61,321 bases of DNA from Dethiosulfatarculus sandiegensis. GTDB taxonomy: Bacteria > Desulfobacterota > Desulfarculia > Desulfarculales > Desulfarculaceae. Below the pieces are notes generated by a model. It searched no databases. It was not told where the DNA came from and saw only the letters and a list, made by a program, of their open reading frames with translations. Shown here one piece after another: positions 55,142 through 61,321 of the stretch. Positions within the stretch are counted from its first letter, which is position 1, and every line of letters starts with the position of its first letter. The stretch lies in assembly GCF_000931935.2 (NCBI RefSeq), contig NZ_AZAC01000035.1, positions 1 to 61,321 on the forward strand. Direction: 5' to 3'. Made by a program: the position numbers and the translations under genes.

Positions 55142-56304
55142 AAAGACGTCTGGCCATATTGGGTTCCACCGGGTCCATCGGCAGGAACACTTTGGACGTG
55201 GTGGCAAAAAAGTCCGGGATGTTTGAGGTTGTCAGCCTGGCCGCCGCCCGCTCTGTGGAGCTTTTAGCTGAGCAGGCCCGCCTGTTTGAGCCGGAGATCC
55301 TGGCTGTTTTGGATGAACAGGCCGCCCGCGCCCTTAAAAAGCTTTTGCCCGCCAACCTTAAAAACAAGGTGGTCTTTGGCTCGGCAGGATACCTTGAAGC
55401 CACCCTGGCCAATGATCCCGACCTTGTCTTGAGCGCCATGGTGGGCTCAGCCGGGCTTTTGCCCACCTATGCCGCTGTTGAGGCCGGAATAGACGTGGCC
55501 TTGGCCAATAAAGAGACTCTGGTGGCCGCCGGAGAACTGGTAATGGCCAAAGCCGGGGAAAAAGGCGCTTCCCTTATCCCGGTGGATAGCGAGCACTCAG
55601 CTATTTTCCAGTGCCTGATGGGCAATCACAAAAACGAGGTGCGCCATATCTGGCTTACCGCCAGCGGCGGCCCTTTTAGAAATTACCCGGCCGATGAATT
55701 GGCCGCGGTCACCGCCAAACAGGCCCTTAAGCATCCCAATTGGAGTATGGGGCCTAAAATAACAATCGATTCAGCTACCTTGATGAATAAAGGCCTGGAG
55801 GTCATAGAAGCTCGCTGGCTTTTTGATACAGGTTTTAATGAGATAAAAGTAGTCATTCATCCCCAGTCCATGATTCATTCTCTGGTGGAGTATGTGGACG
55901 GATCTTTTGTAGCCCAAATGGGTCCGGCTGATATGCGGATTCCCATTGCCTTTGCACTGGGCTACCCGGAACGCCTGGATTGGGGGCTTGAGACCCTTGA
56001 CCTTACAGCCATGAGTGATCTCACCTTTGAGGAGCCTGACCTGACACGTTTTCCCGCCCTGGCTCTGGCCTTTGAGGCCGGGCGTGCGGGGGGAGCCGCG
56101 CCGGCGGTTTTAAACGGAGCCAATGAGGTGGCGGTAGCCAGCTTTTTAAATGGCAACCTTGATTTTTGCGGCATAACCGCCTGTGTCCAGGCTGTGTTGG
56201 AAAGTTCGGGGCACAATGGGGCGGATAGTGTGGCCGAGGTCCTGGAAGCGGACCGATGGGCCAGGGAAAAAGCCAGTGACTGGCTCAAGGCCAGGGGAGT
56301 TTAA
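55138..56304 (+). CDS. dxr: 1-deoxy-D-xylulose 5-phosphate reductoisomerase
   Basis: The 388-residue enzyme is the committed step of the MEP isoprenoid pathway. It has the NADPH loop LAILGSTGSIGRNTLDV, NKETLVAAGE, the metal site PVDSEHSAIFQCL, WLTASGGPFR, HPNWSMGPKITIDSATLMNKGLE and HPQSMIHSLVEY. GTG 55138 (or the GTG one codon earlier) overlaps the cdsA stop; AAGG is about 10 bases upstream. Its product feeds UppS substrates, encoded two genes earlier. Confidence 0.96.
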   Translation: MKRRLAILGSTGSIGRNTLDVVAKKSGMFEVVSLAAARSVELLAEQARLFEPEILAVLDEQAARALKKLLPANLKNKVVFGSAGYLEATLANDPDLVLSAMVGSAGLLPTYAAVEAGIDVALANKETLVAAGELVMAKAGEKGASLIPVDSEHSAIFQCLMGNHKNEVRHIWLTASGGPFRNYPADELAAVTAKQALKHPNWSMGPKITIDSATLMNKGLEVIEARWLFDTGFNEIKVVIHPQSMIHSLVEYVDGSFVAQMGPADMRIPIAFALGYPERLDWGLETLDLTAMSDLTFEEPDLTRFPALALAFEAGRAGGAAPAVLNGANEVAVASFLNGNLDFCGITACVQAVLESSGHNGADSVAEVLEADRWAREKASDWLKARGV

Positions 56305-56310
56305 AAAATA

Positions 56311-57384
56311 ATGAGCATAGTTATAGGTGTCTTGGGCTTAAGCCTGCTTATCTTTTTCCACGAGCTGGGGCACTTTTTGGTAGCTAAAGCGGCAGGTGTG
56401 GGGGTGAACACCTTCAGCCTTGGCTTTGGCCCCCGGCTTTGGGGCTTTGATTATAAAGGGACAGACTGCCGTATTTCTGCAATTCCCCTGGGGGGATATG
56501 TCCGCATGGTGGGCGAAGATCCGTCAGATGAACTTGCGGCTGAAGACATACCCCGCTCATTTTCCCATAAGCCCTTGAAATGGCGTATCGCCATTGTGGC
56601 CGCAGGCCCTGTGGCCAATGTGGTATTTGCGGTTTTAGCCTATTATCTGGTGCTTGTCGCCTGGGGCAACCCCGCCCTGACCCCCAAGGTGGGCGATATC
56701 ATCCCCGGTGAACCGGCGGCCATAGCCGGAATCCAAAAAGACGACGTGATCAAAACCATAAACGGTCAGTCGATTGTCACCTGGAATGATCTTTTGGATA
56801 TGGTGCGGAACAGCGGGGGCAAGCCCCTCAACTTGACGGTCGATCGTCAGGGAAAGATTGTCACCATAGCAGGCCTTGAACCGCAACAGGTAATGGCCAA
56901 GGACGCCCTGGGGGCTGATACAAAAGTGTATCGCATCGGCATCAAGGCCAGCCCAGAGGTGATAATCCAAGAGATCGGCTTGGGCCAAAGCCTTGGTATG
57001 GCTTTGGAAAAAACCTGGCAAGCAACTGAAAATATTATAAATTCTGTAATTTATATGATTCAGCGCAAGCTCTCCATGGAAAATTTGGGAGGCCCCATAC
57101 TGATTGCCCAGGTGGCCGGAGTGGCGGCAAAACACTCCATGGCCTCCTTTTTGGAGTTCATGGCCCTGATATCCATCAACCTGGCTATTCTGAACCTGCT
57201 GCCCATACCGGTGTTGGATGGAGGGCATCTGTTCTTCTTCCTGATCGAGGCGGTGCGCAGAAAGCCGGTTCGCGTGGTTACCAGGGAAAGGGCCCAGCAG
57301 GCGGGACTTGCCATTTTGCTGATGTTCATGGCTTTTGTTTTTTATAACGATATTGCTCGGCTTGTAACCGGGGCATCTCAATAA
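56311..57384 (+). CDS. rseP: Site-2 intramembrane metalloprotease RseP
   Basis: This 357-residue membrane protease has the zinc motif HELGH (17-21) in its first helix, one periplasmic PDZ domain (around GEPAAIAGIQKDDVIKTING) and the third-ligand motif NLLPIPVLDGGHLFFF near the end. It cuts membrane-bound anti-sigma factors or signal peptide remnants. E. coli RseP has two PDZ domains; the single one here is common in other phyla. It follows dxr by 6 bases. Confidence 0.95.
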   Translation: MSIVIGVLGLSLLIFFHELGHFLVAKAAGVGVNTFSLGFGPRLWGFDYKGTDCRISAIPLGGYVRMVGEDPSDELAAEDIPRSFSHKPLKWRIAIVAAGPVANVVFAVLAYYLVLVAWGNPALTPKVGDIIPGEPAAIAGIQKDDVIKTINGQSIVTWNDLLDMVRNSGGKPLNLTVDRQGKIVTIAGLEPQQVMAKDALGADTKVYRIGIKASPEVIIQEIGLGQSLGMALEKTWQATENIINSVIYMIQRKLSMENLGGPILIAQVAGVAAKHSMASFLEFMALISINLAILNLLPIPVLDGGHLFFFLIEAVRRKPVRVVTRERAQQAGLAILLMFMAFVFYNDIARLVTGASQ

Positions 57385-57395
57385 AGGTTTTTAAA

Positions 57396-58106
57396 GTGTT
57401 AGTCCTGGCCATCGATACCGCATACAAGGCTGGTGGGGCAGCCCTGGCCTCAGATGAGAACGGCCGTCCGGAGATTCTGGGAGAGGTCATGCTCAACACA
57501 ACCACGACCCATTCCCGTCGCCTGCTCAGTATAATTGAGTTTTTACTGGAAAAGGCCGAACGGAAAAAAGAAGAGTTGAACGGCATTGCCGTCACCTTGG
57601 GTCCTGGGTATTTCACTGGCCTCAGGATAGGCTTGGCCACTGCCCAAGGGATAGCCCTGGGGCTTGATCTTCCCTGCTGCGGAGTTTCCTGCTTGCGCCT
57701 GGTGGCAAGCCCGGCCCGGCCCTTTGCCAAGACCATTTGGGCTGTAACCGATGCAAGGCGCCAGCTGGTTTATGCAGCTCCCTTTTCTGTTACCGAAAAA
57801 GGTTTGGAACGTCTTGAGCCTGATGCCGCCATGAGCCCTGAAAGCTTGGCCGAACGTATAGATGCGCCTGCTCTTCTGATCGGTGACGGAGCCAGGGCTT
57901 ATGCTTCAGACTTTTTGAAACCCGGAGTTGAACTGGCCCCTGACTGGATGGATTTGCCCAGGCCGGGGCTCCTGGCCCTGCTTGGCCTGAAAAGGCTGGC
58001 CAGGGGAGAGCAAGTCTCCGCGGCAGAGCTTTCTCCTCGGTATGTGCGTCCTTCTGACGCGGAAATACGTTTTGGTCTGCCCTTGGATGAATACCGGCTG
58101 CTTTGA
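57396..58106 (+). CDS. tsaB: tRNA t6A synthesis protein TsaB
   Basis: The 236-residue protein has the actin-like ATPase start VLAIDTAYKAGGAAL, the THSRRLLSIIEFLL helix, GIAVTLGPGYFTGLRIGLATAQGIAL and a C-terminal ELSPRYVRPSDAE, matching TsaB, which binds TsaD in threonylcarbamoyl-A37 tRNA modification. The start is GTG 57396, with AAAGG 8 bases upstream. It ends the long operon that starts at rpsB. Confidence 0.92.
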   Translation: MLVLAIDTAYKAGGAALASDENGRPEILGEVMLNTTTTHSRRLLSIIEFLLEKAERKKEELNGIAVTLGPGYFTGLRIGLATAQGIALGLDLPCCGVSCLRLVASPARPFAKTIWAVTDARRQLVYAAPFSVTEKGLERLEPDAAMSPESLAERIDAPALLIGDGARAYASDFLKPGVELAPDWMDLPRPGLLALLGLKRLARGEQVSAAELSPRYVRPSDAEIRFGLPLDEYRLL

Positions 58107-58256
58107 TGAGTGGTAACTCAGGGAGAGAAAAAGTTCTTTAAGCTTACTGTGGCCCCTGCCGTGGACAGTTTGGTTTGAAGTTTGTTGCATTCGCACTGGG
58201 GGGCGCGGTTCATGCTATCATGAAAACCAGATTTGAACTTAGCAGGAGGCGATCAA

Positions 58257-58967
58257 ATGAAGGTTAGAGCGCTTTTAGTTGCCACTGTTGTCATTGCCAT
58301 GCTGTGCCTTATTGTCCCCTGTGCCCAGGCTCGGGATGATGATTCCCTTATAACCACCCAAGGCTCTGCCACCCTTTTTTTTGAGCCTGATCAGGTGCGC
58401 CTGACTTTGGGAGTCGAAACCAGGGCTCAAACGGCAGCCGAAGCAATGAAAAAAAATGCCGATGCCATGCAAAAAGTGGTGGCCGCAGTAAAGAAAAAAC
58501 TTACCGAAAAAGACAATATCTCCACTTCGGGGATCAGGCTTTCGCCTGTGTATAATTGGGATCAAAAGCAGAAAAAACAGATCTTCCAGGGTTTCACGGC
58601 TGTAAATCAAGTCAGGGTTACCAGCGGGGAAACGGAAAACGTAGGCGCTCTTTTGGATGTTTCAGTAGGCGCAGGCGTCAATAACATAGACGGACCCCAT
58701 TGGAGCTTAAGAGACAACTCCAAGGCCCTTTCCAAGGCTCAGGTGGGCGCCTTTAAAAATGCCCGTAGCCAGGCCCTGGCCCTGGCCGATGCCGCTTCAC
58801 GGGAACTTGGTGAGGTGGAAAGCATAAGCACAATTGGGACAACCACCTTGCCCAGGCCCTCGTTTAATATGCCCCAACTCAGGATGGCTGCAAGCGACCA
58901 AACACCCGTGTTGCCGGGACGTATTGAGGTGCGGGCAGATGTCACCTGTGTTTTTGAACTCAGGTGA
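58257..58967 (+). CDS. Periplasmic SIMPL (DUF541) domain protein
   Basis: This 236-residue protein has a signal peptide (MKVRALLVATVVIAML..CAQA) and a SIMPL/DUF541 domain: ITTQGSATLFFEPDQVRLTL, ETRAQTAAEAMKKNADAMQK, ISTSGIRLSPVYNW, YTVNQ-like FTAVNQVRVTSGE and a C-terminal EVRADVTCVFEL. Homologues such as BP26 and YggE form ring-shaped oligomers or relate to oxidative stress; function here is unknown. ATG 58257 has GGAGG 7 bases upstream. Confidence 0.9.
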   Translation: MKVRALLVATVVIAMLCLIVPCAQARDDDSLITTQGSATLFFEPDQVRLTLGVETRAQTAAEAMKKNADAMQKVVAAVKKKLTEKDNISTSGIRLSPVYNWDQKQKKQIFQGFTAVNQVRVTSGETENVGALLDVSVGAGVNNIDGPHWSLRDNSKALSKAQVGAFKNARSQALALADAASRELGEVESISTIGTTTLPRPSFNMPQLRMAASDQTPVLPGRIEVRADVTCVFELR

Positions 58968-59175
58968 TCAGTCTGCCAGGGTAAACTTAAAAAATCGGCT
59001 TGTGTGACAATGAACCGGTTGAGACTCCGGAGTTACTGTGTCTAATTGCGAATAGGCGACATACATGATACTGTAACAATCTGGTAACATCTGCCGGGGG
59101 TATGTGGATGAAATAGGTTCATTCACAGCTGACTCAAGACTCGCTAAGCTATCAAGCGTGGGAAAAATAAAAAAA

Positions 59176-59412
59176 ATGGAAGAAAAAGATCTCAATCTTT
59201 TAGAGCAGCTCCGCCAGGAAAATACTGAACTCAATGCGCTTTGGGTTGAGCATATCGAGTTGGAAAAAAAAGTTTCCGAACTCAGCGAGCGCCTTACCCT
59301 CTCTCCGCCCGAACAGGTTGAGTTGAAAAGAATTAAAAAACTGAAATTAAAAGGCCGCGACCGGATCGATGAGATTCTCTCCGAACACCGCCAGGAGCAA
59401 GGACTGGAATAG
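59176..59412 (+). CDS. Small coiled-coil protein, YdcH/DUF465-like
   Basis: The 78-residue protein is almost entirely helical and charged: LLEQLRQENTELNALWVEHI, ELEKKVSELSERL, then EQVELKRIKKLKLKGRDRID and EILSEHR. The KKLKLKGRDRI block resembles the conserved K-x-KL-x-LKD-x-I pattern of DUF465/YdcH proteins, but the N-terminal extension is longer. Function unknown. ATG 59176 follows an A-rich leader with only a weak GGGA site. Confidence 0.7.
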   Translation: MEEKDLNLLEQLRQENTELNALWVEHIELEKKVSELSERLTLSPPEQVELKRIKKLKLKGRDRIDEILSEHRQEQGLE

Positions 59413-59527
59413 TCGTTTAAAAAAATCCATTTGACCGGAGTTTCCCTTGCCTGAGGGAATGGGGGTGCTGCATATTAAGCTGCCCATAAAAGTCTATAGA
59501 TTTATACGTTAAATGAGGATTACCTTT

Positions 59528-60172
59528 ATGGGGGTTATCAGAAAGTTTCGCTTGGCCGCGCCGGGAATCCCCTATCTCGCCGGAGCTGCTTTCCTGGCGG
59601 TCTGCGCTCAGTCCCTGGATCAGAACTGGTTGGCGGTTCCCTTATGGATTGTAACAGCCTATATAGCCTATTTTTTCCGGGATCCGGATCAAGAAATCAA
59701 TGCCCTGCCCAACCAGGTGCTGTCTCCTGCCGACGGTAGGGTGGTTGCCGTGGAGCTGGTGGAAAAACCGGATATGCCCCAAGGCAGGGCTCAATTGGTT
59801 TCCATTTTCATGAGTCTTTTTGATATACATGTTAATCGGGTTCCTGTTTCCGGGAAAGTGCGCAGCATAAACCACCATCCCGGGGGGTTTGTCCCGGCCG
59901 ACCAACCCAGGGCAAGAACCGATAATGAACACAACGAAGTCTTGATTGATACCGAGCAGGGCAAAACCATTTTGGTCTCCCAGGTGGCCGGGTTGGTGGC
60001 AAGACATATAGAATGCCGCCTGACGACTGGTCAGGCCATAACCCAGGGCGAACGCTACGGCATGATCCGTTTTGGCTCCCGCCTGGATGTTTATTTACCG
60101 GAAGATGCTATAATATTGGTATCACCCGGAAAACGGGTAAAAGGCGGAATCAGCCCTATTGGAGAATTATAG
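59528..60172 (+). CDS. psd: Phosphatidylserine decarboxylase, short (ASD-like) proenzyme
   Basis: This 214-residue protein is the short PSD form that makes phosphatidylethanolamine. Two N-terminal hydrophobic segments precede the catalytic part: LSPADGRVVAVELVEKPD, FMSLFDIHVNRVPVSGKV and RTDNEHNEVLIDT. Self-cleavage before the serine of RFGSRLDVY should form the pyruvoyl cofactor. ATG 59528 is preferred because GAGGA lies 8 bases upstream; an ATG five codons earlier has no site. pssA follows by 2 bases. Confidence 0.94.
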   Translation: MGVIRKFRLAAPGIPYLAGAAFLAVCAQSLDQNWLAVPLWIVTAYIAYFFRDPDQEINALPNQVLSPADGRVVAVELVEKPDMPQGRAQLVSIFMSLFDIHVNRVPVSGKVRSINHHPGGFVPADQPRARTDNEHNEVLIDTEQGKTILVSQVAGLVARHIECRLTTGQAITQGERYGMIRFGSRLDVYLPEDAIILVSPGKRVKGGISPIGEL

Positions 60173-60173
60173 T

Positions 60174-61025
60174 ATGGCCCGTCGTAGACGAAAAGATAGA
60201 AAAAAAATTTTGGAACGTAAAAAGGCAATCTATGTATTGCCTAACCTGATAACCACTGCCAGCCTTTTTGCAGGGTTTTATAGTATTGTTTCAGCTATTG
60301 ACGGCCAATTTGTAACGGCCGCCTGGGCTATTATGGCCTCTTTAGTCTTGGATGGTCTCGACGGTAAGGTGGCCAGGGCCACCGGCTCTCAAAGCCGGTT
60401 CGGGGTTGAATATGATTCTCTCTCCGATCTGGTGGCTTTTGGTGTGGCGCCTGCTCTTCTGGCCTTTTTCTGGGCCCTGCAACCGGTGGGGCGGTTAGGC
60501 TGGTTGGCCGCATTTTTATTTGTGGCCTGCGGCGCGCTTCGCCTGGCCCGTTTCAACGTGCAGGTGGAGGAAGTGGGCACTAAGCATTTTGTGGGCCTGC
60601 CCATCCCGGCTGCCGCCTGCGTGATAGCCACCTCGGTTATGTTTGTGGATCAACTGGGCTACCCCGGACCGGTCACCGAATGGCCGGTGGTAGTGATGGT
60701 TTTTGTGCTTAGCTTCCTTATGGTCAGTAATATCCACTATTTGTCCTTTAAGGAGCTGGGCATTGCCAAGTTGAAGTCATTCAATTGGCTGGTCGCCACC
60801 CTGCTGCTCTTCATCCTGGTGGCTGTGCAGCCCAAGATCATGTTCTTTTTGGTGCTGGCCACCTATGTGGTCTTGGGACCTCTGGGAGCCGCTTTAATGG
60901 CCAAGAAAAGGGCGAAGGCTAAGGAGGATGCCTTGGCGGCAAAGAAGAGCAAGGAAACAAAAGATCAGGTTGATGTTTCCGGCCAGAGTAATGCCAAGGA
61001 AGAAGCTGCCGAGCAGCTTAGTTGA
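60174..61025 (+). CDS. pssA: CDP-diacylglycerol-serine O-phosphatidyltransferase
   Basis: The 283-residue membrane enzyme makes phosphatidylserine from CDP-diacylglycerol (from CdsA). It has a basic N-terminus, YVLPNLITTASLFAGFYSIV, and the CDP-alcohol phosphotransferase motif: DG-x2-AR beginning at LDGLDGKVARATG, then G-x3-D-x3-D in FGVEYDSLSD. Several hydrophobic helices follow. The C-terminal 40 residues are a charged tail. ATG 60174 lies 1 base past the psd stop with GGAG upstream, so psd and pssA are cotranscribed. Confidence 0.95.
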   Translation: MARRRRKDRKKILERKKAIYVLPNLITTASLFAGFYSIVSAIDGQFVTAAWAIMASLVLDGLDGKVARATGSQSRFGVEYDSLSDLVAFGVAPALLAFFWALQPVGRLGWLAAFLFVACGALRLARFNVQVEEVGTKHFVGLPIPAAACVIATSVMFVDQLGYPGPVTEWPVVVMVFVLSFLMVSNIHYLSFKELGIAKLKSFNWLVATLLLFILVAVQPKIMFFLVLATYVVLGPLGAALMAKKRAKAKEDALAAKKSKETKDQVDVSGQSNAKEEAAEQLS

Positions 61026-61321
61026 CAAAAACAGCTAAGCTCCGTCAATTCGAAAAGTTAGAAAGCCGCCTGCAAATTTGGTTTTGTAGGCGGCCTTTTT
61101 AAATTCCTCAAAAAAAGAGCTTAAGACCCGGCTTTGAGTTTCGAACTCCTTTTTTCAGTAGCATTTGTTATTGAAAAAAGGAGTTTAGTTTTTAAAGTAA
61201 ACTTTCCGTTAAATTTAAATGCATTAAATGTTTACTTAATAAGTTGGAATAATTAATATATTTATAAGCTTTATATTTTTGGCCTGATGCTTGCTTTTCC
61301 AAAGATAACGTAAGATATTTT
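61026..61321. other. Downstream AT-rich region with terminator and a long inverted repeat
   Basis: The last 296 bases hold the pssA terminator and, further on, AACTCCTTTTTTCA (61144-61157) and TGAAAAAAGGAGTT (61172-61185), a perfect 14-bp inverted repeat. The remaining 130 bases are strongly AT-rich and contain no supported gene, probably the upstream region of the next gene. Confidence 0.6.
61065..61100 (+). terminator. Rho-independent terminator of psd-pssA
   Basis: GCCGCCTGCAAA and TTTGTAGGCGGC pair with one G-U, followed two bases later by five T, 40 bases after the pssA stop. Confidence 0.88.

Overview
The window reads as chromosomal DNA of a Gram-negative anaerobe, most likely a sulfate-reducing or syntrophic member of the Desulfobacterota (old Deltaproteobacteria). 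This is inferred from three things: the housekeeping gene orders (tilS-ftsH-folP-cdaA-cdaR-glmM-coaX and rpsB-tsf-pyrH-frr-uppS-cdsA-dxr-rseP-tsaB), a TAXI-type TRAP system inside a CoA-thioester catabolic operon, and outer-envelope genes (gmhA, lipoproteins, SPOR protein, mpl). No rRNA, tRNA, CRISPR array or intact insertion sequence was seen.

Region 1 (1-8950) holds the end of an amino-acid permease, a structured repeat, and a plus-strand catabolic operon. The operon runs FadR-type regulator, acyl/aryl-CoA ligase, TAXI binding protein, fused TRAP permease, DUF169 protein, 3-hydroxyacyl-CoA dehydrogenase and enoyl-CoA hydratase. A consensus -35 and a palindromic operator precede the regulator. 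The logic is import of a carboxylate, CoA activation, then hydration and oxidation; the substrate is unknown.

Region 2 (9.0-26.6 kb) is mixed accessory DNA: a P1-type self-cleaving peptidase; a lipoprotein with a metallophosphoesterase fold but ruined metal ligands; a small phage-derived cassette (holin-like membrane protein, lytic transglycosylase, Mu gp41-like tail chaperone) containing a 162-bp element with long terminal inverted repeats; a DJ-1/PfpI protein; glnS; a Yip1-family protein; AmmeMemoRadiSam protein B; a diguanylate cyclase; gmhA; a TPR protein; a ROK kinase; a GYF2-AIM24 protein; an FmdB zinc ribbon; and exonuclease III.

Region 3 (26.6-39.1 kb, minus strand) is one long, tightly packed run: tilS, ftsH, folP, cdaA, cdaR, glmM, coaX, ldcA, a beta-lactamase-fold hydrolase, mpl and a methyltransferase. 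It joins c-di-AMP synthesis, amino-sugar supply and murein recycling. On the plus strand the tilS start overlaps the start of a four-gene set (MOSC, Cys-rich protein, Nudix, AMMECR1). Then come asd-rsmD-coaD and gap on the minus strand.

Region 4 (45-61.3 kb, plus strand) carries a HEAT-like protein, a SPOR lipoprotein, dnaX-ebfC-recR, the rpsB-to-tsaB translation and envelope operon, a SIMPL protein, a YdcH-like protein and psd-pssA. The best leads are a run of ten G in dnaX at the place where a short gamma subunit would be made by slippage, a three-copy repeat whose hairpin stems co-vary, the inverted-repeat element in the phage cassette, the degenerate phosphoesterase, the rpsB leader with alternative pairings, and two plus-strand terminators with no gene upstream.
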